A stretch of 64,000 bases of DNA from NCBI GenBank assembly GCA_022606425.2, contig JAHDVF020001299.1:1-64000 (forward strand), in the 5' to 3' direction. This document shows, piece after piece, positions 21,779 to 32,870 of the stretch (position 1 is its first letter; the number at the start of each line of letters is the position of its first letter). Origin of the DNA: Lepidostoma basale (lineage: Eukaryota > Arthropoda > Insecta > Trichoptera > Lepidostomatidae). The notes under the pieces are model-generated. The model worked only from the letters and a program-made list of their open reading frames with translations, did no database searches and was not told where the DNA came from. Both the position numbers and the translations under genes were made by a program.

Positions 21779-22075
21779 CATCCTACGTATTTGAACGTAC
21801 GTGATACGTTCACTGTGACTGTACCATTCTGCGCTATCCCGTATCACGTACGCGCTTGAGAAAAAGTAATGTACCTAAAATGTACAAACTGTTAGGAATA
21901 CGCGCGTGTGCCAACAACACTCGAGTACAAGTCTTCATAAATATGACAGTTTTACAAGGGGCAGGCGAAGTGTGCGGCCGAGTATTTAAAAAAATAAAAT
22001 TAATGTATATTATAATTAAATTTCATTAATAAAAAACTTGCGTTTTTGCACGTTTCTCGGAAAATAACCCAAAGG
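21775..22075 (+). pseudogene. LINE 3' end, left arm of a large inverted repeat
   Basis: The plus strand encodes LNHPTYLNVRDTFTVTVPFC then AIPYHVRA and TGA at about 21858. It continues through a 3' UTR with TAATGTACCTAAAATGTACA, GTGTGCCAACAACACTCGAG, GGGGCAGGCGAAGTGTGCGG, ending near GCACGTTTCTCGGAAAATAA. The same text is present in inverse orientation at 22745-23065. Confidence 0.8.
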
Positions 22076-22744
22076 TAGGGGGGTTGAAAAACATCGTTTT
22101 GTTTAATTATCTTTATTTATAATGTTTAGGCAGCCAATTGTTGGCCACAGCCTGGTTATCAGTTATCAGTATGCGTTGTCAAAATGATTGTTAGGTGAGT
22201 TACCACCACAGGCAAACTACTGCCATCGCCACCAGCCCGAGACACCTTTCGGCAATACTTTTCTATCGGTAGCTAGCTACATTCACACAGTGTTTACATT
22301 GCCACTTTTTATTGTATATTATATTATATAATTAATTCACTTGATAAAACAATTTCGTATGTATTTCCGCCAACCGCACGCCGTGTTTACCGTGCCGTAC
22401 GGGTCGTATTGTATTCTAGTTAGGAAACAATTTCAATGACACATATTCCGTTATTTTTAATAAATTCTAACCAGAAGTCTGCTTCTCCAGACGAACGAAA
22501 TCGCGTGACGAATCTTATTTGCGCAATCATCGGCGAATTCGAAATCTGATGATACAATGATAAATCATAATACAAATGCTAAAGAAATTAGTTATATTTA
22601 TTACTAAATAAATTTAGTATTTATCATTGGATATAAAACTCAATATTAAGTAATACACTGTTCCTTGAACAATAATAATATGCTAACTTTTAAAGCGCCG
22701 TTTTTGTGATGTAATCACCTCAAGGGCGCATTAACCGCCCTAGC
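22076..22744. other. Spacer between inverted LINE ends
   Basis: This 670-bp segment is bounded by inverted arms. It contains ordinary mixed-composition sequence and a partial FB-A end (TATTAAGTAATACACTGTTC, CTTGAACAATAATAATA) near 22650. No coding region was recognised. Confidence 0.5.
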
Positions 22745-23452
22745 TTTGGGTTATTTTCCGAGAAACGTGCAAAAAAAGCAATTTTTTAATTAATGAAATT
22801 TAATTATATATATATATTCTTTAATTTTATTTCGAAACGTCAAATACTCGGCCGCACACTTCGCCTGCCCCTTATAAAACTATAATATTAATGAAAACTT
22901 GTACTCGAGTGTTGTTGGCACACGCGCGTATCCCTAACAGTTTGTACATTTTAGGTACATTACTTTTTCTCAAGCGCGTACGTGATACGAGATAGCGCAG
23001 AATGGTACAGTCACAGTGAACGTATCACTTACGTTCAAATACATAGGGTGGTTAAGACGTGTTTTAAATCTAAATGTGAACGCTGCATCTGATTGATATT
23101 CGCGATCGATTAGAAAGTATAATAGAACAAAATATATACAAGTTTTAAATTGGGTATGAAAAATATGGGTTTTCAGCATAGATCTGAAATCTGTCGGATC
23201 ATTTGTGCATCTGAGGTGTGAAGGGAGATTGTTCCAAGCTGATAGACCGACTGCCGCAAACGTTCGATCTCCGATATTTGTACTAGGGCAACGCTTCGGC
23301 TCAACTAATCTTCCTATTGCCGAGGAGTTCGCCGAGCAAAATGTGGATTTCCTTGTATTTAGGCTGTCCATTATACAGAGTTCGGATATATAACTTGGTC
23401 CTTTCCAGGTAGCGCTTTGAAGACTGTCCAATAATATAATATAAATCATCAT
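22745..23452 (-). pseudogene. LINE C-terminal coding region and 3' UTR, right arm of the inverted repeat
   Basis: The minus-strand frame 23452-22970 (160 codons) includes GRLVEPKRCPSTNIGDRTFA, AVGLSAWNNLPSHLRCTNDP, TDFRSMLKTHIFHTQFKTC and a C-terminus ending VPFCAISYHVRA. The GDRTFAAVGLSAWNNLPSHLR block is the familiar post-polymerase motif of CR1/L2-like or related non-LTR elements. The 3' UTR continues to about 22745 and mirrors the plus-strand copy at 21775-22075. Confidence 0.8.
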
Positions 23453-24836
23453 ATTTAGTATTTAACTTCATATGCAGTAAAAAAAAATGGTCTGTCGTTG
23501 ATGACATTACAGCTCATTCAGATAGTCCAAATTCATCATAGTATTAGGTCTAATTTAGTAGTAAGGAACTTAAAAAAAAAGAGCTTTTAAGGTAATATTT
23601 AAATATGAACTGCAAATGCAGTGTGCCGTAGTTTGAAAAAAAAGTTTTTGATTTCAAATATTATAAGGCTAATATTGATAACGACGTCCATTTTCTAGAT
23701 GTTTTGTCAAATAATAATGACCATAATACAAATACAGACCCAAATATTTCAATTAAACTTCTAGACAATGAGTGTTTTCATCAATATTAAAAATAATTCA
23801 TTTAAAGTATTTAATATTGGAAAAAATAAACTATTTAAAGAAGCTTTATTGAATTATATAGGAATCACTTAATTCATCTTGCAAGCACATTATCAATTGT
23901 TAATGATATTGCTATAACAATTTATTTAATTTCAAAGTAAATTAAATGTCCGTACCATTAAAATACAATCAAGCAACTAGAAAACGAGCGGATTCTTCAG
24001 TTTTAAATAAATTCTTTTAAAAATTACTGTTTTATTTTATTAGTATTTTTTATTTTTTTTTAAATTCCTCTCTGTTTTTTATTTAATAATTCTTACTACT
24101 TACTCTTTGACACAATTTTCTGTCGTTCCTTAATTGTTTATATTTGAAATCGGTTCCATTTTATTTTCTGAAGATCTTAAAAAGTATATTAATTGGTTTC
24201 TTCTTTGTAACTTCTCAGCACGATTCATCATTATTATATGCGGGAAACCAATCAGACACTTAAATCTTTCAACTTAAAATGTTAATTCTGTATCGGTAAA
24301 TAAATCATTTTAAATAACTTAGCTAAGCACACTATGTAGCGTATTGAATATTGACATAAGAGGGTCGTTAATCAGAAATTAAAAATATATATCAAGCTAC
24401 TTAATTACTCCAGTTTGCTGCCAGCATAAAGAAATTCGAGTAGGTACCAATTTTTTTTTATGTCAACACCAAAAGTAGCAATGTATTAATTTATCTATGT
24501 AATATTTTAGCTCGAATAATGCACGCAGCAAACAAATTAGTAATGATTTGAGCAAATCCATCTTATACGATTCGGATTTATAAAATGTTAAGATAAATTA
24601 AGTTTTAACCAGTCTCCACCTATTCATTCAAGACAATATTTGTATAATTCTGAATCTTATTTACTCAGTTGAAAATTTTGTATTATATATATTTGATTTG
24701 AAAATTTTGTCTATGAAATGTGGAAGTGACATGTTGGTTAAGGAGATGTATGTCACTTCTACGTCATATAAAAAAATATCTCAGAAACTGGCATTTCTAT
24801 CTAAATTGAATATTTTTCAACCGAGTTTAATATATG
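23453..24836. other. AT-rich, scattered eroded repeat scraps
   Basis: The 23590-23660 stretch shares words with 10170-10230 (inverse orientation). 23690-23780 holds faint FB-A-like arms (TTTTCTAGATGTTTTGTCAA, AAACTTCTAGACAATGA). The rest shows nothing. Confidence 0.4.
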
Positions 24837-25080
24837 ACGACCTTCGTGGCAGAGTGGTAAGAGCTCTGACTTCCATTCCTTTGGTCCCGGGTTCGGTTCC
24901 CGGCGATGGCAGTGTGATTGTCACAATGCCTTTGGTCTGGTGTAGAATTCACGTGACAATAAAATGGCGATAGATTGGCTACCTATCACATGTCACGAGA
25001 ATCAATATAATGGCTTAAAAATAAATTGTACCTATACAGTAATTGGGTTCAAACGACCTGTTGTATATATAAAAAAAAAA
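24837..25080 (+). repeat. SINE-A, full length
   Basis: The best plus-strand copy. CGACCTTCGTGGCAGAGTGG carries the A-box and GGTTCGGTTCC is the B-box. The body follows: GGCAGTGTGATTGTCACAAT, TAGAATTCACGTGACAATAA, AATGGCGATAGATTGGCTAC, ATCACATGTCACGAGAATCA. The tail AGTAATTGGGTTCAAACGAC ends in an A-rich stretch at about 25070. No processed poly-A of great length is seen. Confidence 0.9.
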
Positions 25081-25189
25081 ATGATAATAATTGTTCAAGG
25101 AACAATAAACTACTAAATGTTTGAGAACTTAATAAATATAAAATGCATTTTTGTTTAAAAAACGTAATATTTTATTAGTATAAAATGGG

Positions 25190-25960
25190 TATATACTCTT
25201 CTTCTTCAGCATATTCCCTTCAACTCCTGGACAAAGGCCTCCTCCATATTCTTCCACGTCACTCTGTCTTGTGCAGACTGCATCTAGGTTATTCCGACAT
25301 GTCTGTTCAGGTCATCCTTCCACCGTTGTTGCGGTCGCCCTGCCCTTTTTTGCCGTCCACGATCTCCAAGTCAGCAGTCTTCGTTTCATTAGAGTCTCTA
25401 CCCGTTGCATGATGTCAGTGACCTTTGTTTTGCTCTCACCATATCGTTTCTGACTCTGTCTCTTAGACTTATTCCTAATATGGCTCTTTGGGTCACTCTT
25501 AGTTTCTCGGCACTTTGTTTGGACAATGTTATAGTTTCGAGGCCATAAGTCTTCGTCAGCTTGTCTCCATCTACTGCTGGACGTAAGCCTCTCCATCCCC
25601 ACGCCATCTCTCTCGGTCTCTCGCCAGTGTTTTCCCAGGCTCTTCCCGCCGTCCGCACAATATCATCGCTCCCATTGGCTATCTCCCGACACTTCTCCGG
25701 CCTAACCTTGGGCTTCATTCAGTAACCCTCTGGCTCAATCTTCCATCATCCCGTCGATACACATGACCAGCCCGCTGCCACTTCATCCTCGCAATGCGTA
25801 TCCCTACATCGGTGACCCTAGTGCGTCTTCTAATCTCCATGTTGGGTATTTGGTCTCTAAGCGAGATACCGAACATGGATCTTTCTTTCCATGGCCCGTT
25901 GTGCAATTTTGATTTTGTGCATTGTTTCTTGAGTTAACGTCCATGTCTCGCATCCATAGG
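25190..25960 (-). pseudogene. Composite of RTE-like LINE fragments
   Basis: Read on the minus strand, the first block (25950-25715) gives RSMFGISLRDQIPNMEIRRR, then TRVTDVGIRIARMKWQRAGH and VYRRDDGRLSQRVTE. A second block (25715-25390) has REIANGSDDIVRTAGRAWEN, then TYGLETITLSKQSAEKLRVT and QRAILGISLRDRVRNDMV. A third (25390-25190) includes RRLLTWRSWTAKKGR. LRDRVRN-type motifs occur twice in the same orientation, so at least two LINE copies are joined, one likely inserted in the other. Confidence 0.75.
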
Positions 25961-26671
25961 TCATCCACACTGGTTTAGCACTTTTGTTTTTAAATTTTGT
26001 AGCATGTCCGACTTGAAGATGTTATCCGAATGCTAAGTAGCAACTGTATAATGTAATCACACCAACGATTACTTTTATAATAAATTGATGGAATCATAGA
26101 TGAGACAGAGCTTGTAACTCTGGTGAGATTGGCGCATAGATCTGCATGGACCCATAATTCTCCTCGTATTTATGTTATCAAAGTTACAATTGCGGACACA
26201 CCTCGAATATTTTCGTCTGATATTCGCATTCTAGAAAATTCTCCGACTGTCTGTTTATGTGAATGGGCGGGAAAGCCGTTTAGATTGATTTTTATGCCGG
26301 CGAAGAGAAAACTGACGTAAATATTGTTTTAGTTCGAGTAAATTATGTAGTTTTTTGGTAATCATTCACGGCGATTTCTTATACTTATGCTAAATAAAAA
26401 CACGCATTAAATTTGAATAGATTAGTTGCGTGATTGAGACCATCACACAGCACACTCGTGAAAGTTTTCTTCCAAGGATATATCAGACTTTATTTAAAAT
26501 TTCTTAGTATAAATCTACAAAATTCAGATTCATAAACAAAGTAATATGTGGCCTACATAACTACTGAATATCAAATTCACATCAGAGAGTCATAATTTAA
26601 AACGCGCGCCCAATTCAACACAATACAACGTGTAAATTCACCCTTATTTTTAATTCAATTAATTTAGGAAT
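25961..26671. other. Unassigned, moderate GC patch at 26100-26320
   Basis: The 26123-26320 frame has no recognised motif. No link to other repeats of the window was found. Confidence 0.35.
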
Positions 26672-26885
26672 AAGTATTGGGGCAGACAACGCAGAAGATA
26701 CTGGAATGCGCACGTGCAGAGGATGGATCCCTCCAGAATCCCACACGTTGTGGCGCATCAGATTCCTGTTGACTACCGTCCCTCCGGAAGACCGTCTAAG
26801 AGATAGAGGAATAGCTGGGAGCCAATCACCTAAGACAGGCCATCCTGACTACAGTACAAGACCAATGGCCTAAAAGAAGAAAAAA
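26672..26885 (+). pseudogene. LINE fragment (HVQRMDPSRI block)
   Basis: The plus-strand translation reads GRQRRRYWNAHVQRMDPSRI, then PHVVAHQIPVDYRPSGRPSK, followed by stops. A 3' end of AAAAGAAGAAAAAAATGGA suggests an A-rich LINE tail. Confidence 0.6.
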
Positions 26886-27054
26886 ATGGAAAAATTTTTG
26901 GATTAAAAATGTTTGAATAGAAAACTTCTTGGTCCTTGGCTGCGTTTAATAAAAAAAAACGTTATTAATAATTTAATTATGTTTCATATTTAACAACGGT
27001 GGAAAGGGTATTAACGCAAAGAAAATACCCTTGCCTCATAATATCATCATCATC

Positions 27055-27220
27055 ATCGGTTGTCCCTCGTGTCCGAGGAAGACTGTCCTTCACGGTTGTG
27101 GGTTCGCATGTGACTGAAGAGCGCAAGCTGAACCCACATATTCTGGGGCATCCGGGGCAGGGCAAGGCGCTTATAGTGGAGCCGTCACCGTCTCCCGATG
27201 GTCTCTCCTTTCAAGAAGGA
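27055..27220 (+). repeat. GC-rich unclassified repeat scrap
   Basis: A (CAT)n run at 27046-27057 leads into TGTCCCTCGTGTCCGAGGAA and GGGGCATCCGGGGCAGGGCA. It is fused without a gap to a SINE-A body at about 27222. GC content is well above the flanks, so it looks inserted; the source is unknown. Confidence 0.4.
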
Positions 27221-27221
27221 A

Positions 27222-27690
27222 AGTCCCAGGTTCGATTCCCGGCGATGGCAGTGTGATTGTCACGCTGTCTTTGATCTTGTGTAGAATTCAAAGACAAAAA
27301 AATGGCGATACATTAGCTACCTATCACATCTATACCTATACCTATCACCGGGTGGTGGTCTAGGGGATAGAACGCTTGGTTCCTGATCCAGGGGACATGG
27401 GTTCAAGCCTGGACATGACCAGATTCCTTCTTCATAATAATGAGCTATTTTCTGCTCACATTGAAGATTGTAAAATAAATTCTAATATCATTGATATAAA
27501 TCCTTGATATTAGTATTTTTTAATAAAAAAAAATCAATAGGTAAAAAAATTGTATGCAGTGAATGGGTTCAAATGACTTGCTGTATACAAATGTAGAAAG
27601 CAGCAAGAAACTACAACATAAAAAGCCCAAATGGCATCCCAAGAACCAGTAAAAATGTTGCACTATGCTGCAAACACATCACTTGGATTG
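27222..27690 (+). repeat. SINE-A split by a SINE-B
   Basis: The SINE-A B-box and body (GGTTCGATTCCCGGCGATGG, GCAGTGTGATTGTCACGCTG) run to about 27357. Its tail (AGTGAATGGGTTCAAATGAC, TGCTGTATACAAATGTAGAA) resumes at about 27560 after a complete SINE-B. The distal tail (GGCATCCCAAGAACCAGTAA) matches the remnant at 2470-2665. Confidence 0.75.
27358..27537 (+). repeat. SINE-B inserted in SINE-A
   Basis: The head CCGGGTGGTGGTCTAGGGGA, B-box GGTTCAAGCCT and body TTCATAATAATGAGCTATTT, TCTGCTCACATTGAAGATTG are nearly identical to the 13701 copy. It ends in TTTTTAATAAAAAAAAATC. Confidence 0.88.
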
Positions 27691-28154
27691 AAACTAGCGA
27701 AGAAAGTACAAAAACTGTATTTTGAATGAAGTTTTGAAATTTATCGTAGAAAAATAAAACAAAACATGTATATTTTGTTTAAATTCAGCGCGGTTTATAA
27801 ACTGTACATTCCGTGTGCTAAATAAAATTCCTTCATTTTGTTTATATTTTTGCTGGTTTTATTATGTGTTTAATATAGCCATGGAATCGCATCAGTCGAC
27901 GCTATGAAATATTCACAATATTTTGACTCGAGTTTTTAAACTATTCGAATGAACAGTCGGCGAGGCGCGTGCGCGGATAGATTTAAGCGGAGCTTATTGC
28001 CGGGAGATGTAAATAAAAATGTTTACACAATTTGTTAAGTCTACCAATTTCTTTTGAGTACCGCCACGTCAATTGCATGTGCTCATAAATTCTGATGCGC
28101 CTATTTTTACCAATATTTTCGTCCGAACGTATATTATTGTTACTAGTATTATTT
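27691..28154. other. Unassigned, AT-rich
   Basis: No motif, gene or shared repeat was recognised. A GC-richer patch (27930-28000) is unexplained. Confidence 0.35.
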
Positions 28155-28265
28155 TTAAGGATTAATTGTATCTCAATAGAGACGAATACGTAAATAATTT
28201 TTTTGGAAACAGAATATGGTAGTCGAGGCGTTTACAGGATTTATGACCTGTCTTTGGTTGGGTTA
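28155..28265 (+). repeat. FB-B half element
   Basis: AAGGATTAATTGTATCTCAA, TAGAGACGAATACGTAAATA, GTCGAGGCGTTTACAGGATT and TATGACCTGTCTTTGGTTGG follow one arm of the 21443-21646 palindrome and stop near its centre. Confidence 0.8.
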
Positions 28266-28834
28266 AGCGATCGCTTTATGTTAACAACATTCCCCATTAC
28301 GCCTTTCTTACGACCACCACGTCTGACAATTTTTTTTTATATGCTACTATGTTAAGAAATACTTCACATTTTTTAGGTCAATCTACACTAGCGCCATCTA
28401 TTAATATTATATGTAAGCTTATATGTAAAATGATTACCACGCAATGGGTAAAATCCAGTATTTGTCTACAAGTATTTGTATACATTAAAAAACAAGTAGT
28501 ATTATTATTATTTTGTTGAATCGCTCTTTACATCATAACTGGAACTTGGACTAGGACTTGGATCTTCTGACTTATAGATGTTCAACTCTCGTGGCAATTC
28601 TTCATACATCTAATGAGAATATTGTTTGAGTGGTGATTTTGAAAATTTTTTAAGTAAGCGGAGACTCGATCTGTGTGACCCGGAGTGTCCATCTGAAGGA
28701 AGATCAATTTTGGGCGTTTGTGATGGCTGGAATATATGTTTTTTAGTATCTAACCTGAATCATATCAATTTTATTCGGGATTCAAATACAATATCAATTT
28801 TATAAGAAATATTGTATTACTTACCATATTTACT
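28266..28834. other. Unassigned
   Basis: A scrap at about 28530-28600 (GGACTAGGACTTGGATCTTC) resembles 10245-10290, so part is old repeat. No gene was seen. Confidence 0.35.
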
Positions 28835-29370
28835 ATTTCCTGAACAATGATATAAAATTTCTTCTATATACGCCATACTTTGTGTTGTTATGATGATTTA
28901 TTTGTTTTTTCTTTTTTATATACTTTGTATATACATCACTTATATTTAAAAAAATATATAATTACATAGACATGTTTCGGACACACAGTCCTTTTTCAGT
29001 AAAGATACATTTAATAATATTTTTATAAATATATCTTTACTGAAGAAGGACTGATTGTTCGAAACATCTCTATGTAATTTCATATATTTTTTAAAATATA
29101 AGTGTTGTATATACAAAGTATATATAAAAAAAGAGAAATTAATGATGCAAAATTCTATAATAAATCATGTATACAAATAAAAACGTCGATTTTATAAAAT
29201 TGTTATTATAATTTATGGGAATGACATGTTTGGGCTTGCTAAGACATGATCAAATGTTAGTAATACCTTATTGCAACCAAACATTTGATAATGCATTAAC
29301 ATGGTGAAATGTGTCATCACCGTAAAACATATTAAAATTCTTGAAAAGAGACGATTTCATTCGTATCGCT
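28835..29370. repeat. FB-A interrupted by FB-C
   Basis: The outer FB-A end (TTTCCTGAACAATGATATAA) is at 28835-28858 and the FB-A arms resume at about 29190. These are TTATGGGAATGACATGTTTG and GCTAAGACATGATCAAATG, then AAATGTGTCATCACCGTAAA and ATTAAAATTCTTGAAAAGAG, ending CATTCGTATCGC. The 300 bp between are an FB-C copy. Confidence 0.7.
28860..29145. repeat. Fold-back element, family FB-C (best copy)
   Basis: The left arm has ACTTTGTATATACATCACTT, AATTACATAGACATGTTTCG and TCCTTTTTCAGTAAAGATA. The right arm has TATCTTTACTGAAGAAGGAC, GTTCGAAACATCTCTATGTA, AAGTGTTGTATATACAAAGT. The two arms are complementary over about 120 bp. Confidence 0.85.
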
Positions 29371-30609
29371 TACTTTATTACTTTCATAATGACAATAAAA
29401 AATCTTATTTTAATTCACGCATGTGCGTATGCATGATGTATGTTACATTTCCCCTGAGATAGAAAAAAGATCTTTATCGCTTTTGCCAATTTTTTGTACA
29501 TGGCAATATTTTTCGAGAGTTTCGGTACTTGTTTGGGAAATTCTCCAGTTTTCCGTGTTGTGCACACCTATAATATGTAGATACTCTCCCATTCATCTTC
29601 GGACTGACGCGAGGCGCTATCTCATACCACGCGCTACGTGAATACATTCCCTGCTCCTCTACTTACCTCGGCACTACCCAATCGACTAAAATGCCATGCA
29701 AGCTGAAACTAAAATACTCTCGCATCATACTAGAACGAGTGCAGAAAAAAAATGCGCTTTTTTTACTTCATGGAGTGCGGTTATTATAAGTTGATTCACA
29801 AACCGAAGACCTATTGCTTATGTGTTAATATGGTGGTCTTTCTTGGAATCTGATTGGTTGCGTTCGGTTAGGTACAAACGTCAATGTGTTCCGAGACGCG
29901 AGGCGGACCGTACGCATTTGGACACTCATATACTCGGTGATTCGAAAAATACTCGTTTCGCAGGAGTGTTATTAAAATACTATTTTTATTATTGATTAAT
30001 TGCAAATTTACCATGTCGAAATTCAAAAAAAAGAAAGCCACTTTCGGGTCAGTTTAAATACATAATAAAGAAAGAAATTGTATTATAACTAGTAATAATA
30101 TGCTAGAGATAAACACCTGCAAAGATCAAATATTGTAATTGAAACCTATAAAGGAAAAAAATACATCATAATTAATATTATTTTCGCCCTTGGTTGCTTT
30201 TACAAGGAAAAATCAATAAACAAATTATAATTTTAATGAACCAAATTTTTTTCAATCATTACAATCAAGCCAATAGAATTTTTAATAATAAAAAAATAAT
30301 AAAAATAACACGTTTATTTATTTCAATGTTTGAATATATGATTGAGACATTTTTGGTTTTCCAATCATAAAAAAATAAAATAAAAATAGCGTCTAGATTT
30401 TTTGTAAACGCTCTGTCACTCATACTATTGCAAACGATCTCTCGGTAGTGAACGGACTATACCCGTGGCTCTTTCCGACTGAATTCTTACTATAATTATT
30501 ACTTATAGGTATGCTAAGCTACCAATCATTGGAAAGAAGGAGGAATATCCACTTGGGAGTTCCCTTCTCACAGCTGATGTACCTATACATAACTCGGATG
30601 ACCTGAGTG
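29371..30609. other. Unassigned; no supported gene
   Basis: The mixed-composition patches 29560-29700 and 29860-29960 lack motifs that I recognise. The open frame 29423-29641 is not supported. This could hold regulatory or 5' non-coding sequence of the downstream gene. Confidence 0.3.
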
Positions 30610-30760
30610 ATGTAGGTCCCTGATAATTACCTTCGTCAAAGACAACACAGATTGTTTTATTTGCAACGCTGCAGAACCAACCTGCCAATGGTTATACCTG
30701 TGGGTAGAGCAATCTTATTGCTTAAAATTTCCTCAATACATATTATACGAGATTTGTAGA
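30610..30760 (+). pseudogene. LINE C-terminal scrap (RTNLP family)
   Basis: The plus-strand text at 30645-30725 translates as RQHRLFYLQRCRTNLPMVIP, then VGRAILL, with a frame break. It matches RQHRLFYLPAARTNLPLVTP at 10.5 kb. Confidence 0.65.
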
Positions 30761-31228
30761 ATATAAAACAATTGCTAGAGATTAGTTTAAAACTTGCTGT
30801 GTGATTTAATGTAATTAAACCACATTGCTGATTATAACATTTCACAGCAACTGTAATGTTTGCTAACAGAATGACCCCACTTACGTATGCAGTTTTCCAT
30901 ATTATCTTTATATGACAGCATTATTTTATAGTTTTTATGGCGTATGAAGTTCACCGGTATCTATAGTATTTTATTATTTATAATTGACAAGTATAATCCC
31001 TTGAAAATATCAAAATTCGTTACGTTAACGATTAAATAACCTTCTGACACGACTCACTTCTAGAAATATACGTAATGTTTCAAGTGTATTATTTATCCGA
31101 AGAGTCTAATGTTTAGATTTCGTCTAAATCGCCACATCCCAGCGAGACGAAAAATAATATTTTTACGTCACACTACACACTCATAAATCTCTCCTCGTGC
31201 CGCACAAGTGGCGAAGCCATAAATTCAA
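30761..31228. other. Unassigned, AT-rich
   Basis: No gene or shared repeat was seen. Confidence 0.35.
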
Positions 31229-31258
31229 TATAAATACATCCGATTAGACTCAACAGTC
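31229..31258 (+). promoter_or_regulatory. Possible core promoter (TATA box and initiator)
   Basis: TATAAATA at 31229-31236 is followed about 25 bp later by AACAGTCAAC, which resembles an arthropod initiator (CAGT). The flanks (31100-31500) are less AT-rich than the surroundings. The orientation would point toward broad, 5.5 kb away. In an AT-rich genome a TATA-like word is weak evidence and no downstream donor was identified. Confidence 0.25.
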
Positions 31259-31751
31259 AACAAATATGGCAAATTTTGAACATCAAACATAAGTGCAATT
31301 TTTCGTCTGGGCGAACAGTTTGTTTACGCAGCAAAATGTCTTCACGGAATGCCCAACGTACGGCTTCTACAGGGTTATTCAAAATAGGGGCTAACCGTTA
31401 CCTGAAATTAAACATTTATTTTATTCTTCTTTCGTTGTCATGTCAGGTATCCCCGACGTTGATATCACCTGAGATTAGGTGTCTCTGTCCCTGGTAGCTC
31501 GAATCAGCTCCTCAAGCCAGTCCAGTCCCTTATGTTGTGGAGCCACGAGATTTGCCTCCTACCAACACCTCGTCAACCCTATATTTTCCCTCAATTATCA
31601 GGTGCAACAATTACTATTTTTTTCTCCAAATCACATGAACCTTTAATTTATTGTATTTATATTATAATAAGTAATCCCAACGCGGAACATATTAATACGA
31701 ATTCTATCCCATGTTAACAGACTTAAAAGTTAATTTTTTTTTTTTAATTAC
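31259..31751. other. Unassigned, moderate GC
   Basis: The open frames 31276-31497 and 31532-31717 show no recognisable domain. It may be transcribed 5' sequence if the 31229 promoter is real. Confidence 0.3.
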
Positions 31752-31925
31752 TCCTTCGTGACCGTGTGGCAAGAACTATGACTGCCATACCGAATGTCCC
31801 GGGTTAGATTCCCAGCGATGGCAGTGTGATTGTCACTCTGTTTTTGGTCTGGTGTAGAATTCACGTGACAATAAAATGGCGAAAACCGGGATACCTACAT
31901 TATTGGCTACACCACCACCCTGATT
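31752..31925 (+). repeat. SINE-A
   Basis: The head CTCCTTCGTGACCGTGTGGC has a decayed A-box and the B-box is GGTTAGATTCC. The body GGCAGTGTGATTGTCACTCT, GAATTCACGTGACAATAAAA is well kept; the tail is lost after about 31890. Confidence 0.8.
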
Positions 31926-32555
31926 TAAGTTTCATTTTGCGTTCATTTATCTAATTTTAAAACAAAATTTAGGTATAACAATACGAGTTCATACCAACCC
32001 TGTATGCGGTCACATAGTTATTAACAGTTTTATAGATCATTTCTCGGGTAGCGTCTTTAATTATTCCCGAGAATGCTATTATGCTTGGGTGATAAGCGTA
32101 CCTAAGTGTCACAATGGACGTCTTTCTATGTTTATCTAATTATTTATAATTTCTTTTGTGCATTCTTTCACACGCTGATCACTGAGGATCCCATTTCAGA
32201 CATATACAGACGACTGAATGGATGCGCAATCCCAGGGCTCGTATTTTAATTAGGTACTGAATCATTAGGTATAAGATAAGTACCATATTTTTTATGCAAG
32301 TTTCTTTTATCCTCAAGCATGGTGACGCACCGAGACAATAGTTGGCATGAGTCAACATTATGTTATCTTGCAGATGTTTTTGCAAGAATTTTCTAACAAA
32401 ACTTATAACTAGCTATGCTGTATTCATATTTGATTAATAGAAAAATGGCGGCAGCACTTGAATCAAGCTTATATAATAATTGCGGAATTATTAAATATGT
32501 TACGAACAAGGTTATAATTTTAATAAACATTTAAATATGAATAAGTAGATCTTCT
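31926..32555. other. Unassigned, AT-rich
   Basis: No gene or shared repeat was seen. Confidence 0.35.
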
Positions 32556-32559
32556 CCGA

Positions 32560-32870
32560 TCTCAATCTAATGATTGGTCTGCAGCAAGGCGACGCATCTC
32601 TTCTTCCACTCCGCCCGGTCCTCAGCAACTCTATTCAACTCCGCATAAGAGGTGCAGCCTCTGGTCTAGGTACTCCTGGCGAGGTTGTCCTCTGCCAATC
32701 GATCCCTCGACCTTTCCCTCCAATACATCATGCAGGAAACATTCGTATCGCAACACATGACTAATCCATCTCGCGCGCCTCTCCGCTATGGTGTTCAACA
32801 TGTGCCTATCTTCTTCAACTCTGCTGAGAACCTCCTCATTTGTTACGTGGTCCCTCCATGAAACATTAGT
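32560..32870 (-). pseudogene. RTE-like LINE fragment
   Basis: The minus strand gives MFHGGTT, RRGARDGLVMCCDTNVSCMM, YWRERSRDRL and CTSYAELNRVAEDRAEWKKR in broken frames. The last piece matches CSSYADLKRAAQDREKWKRI of the 9150-9853 copy. It is older and more damaged than that copy. Confidence 0.7.
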
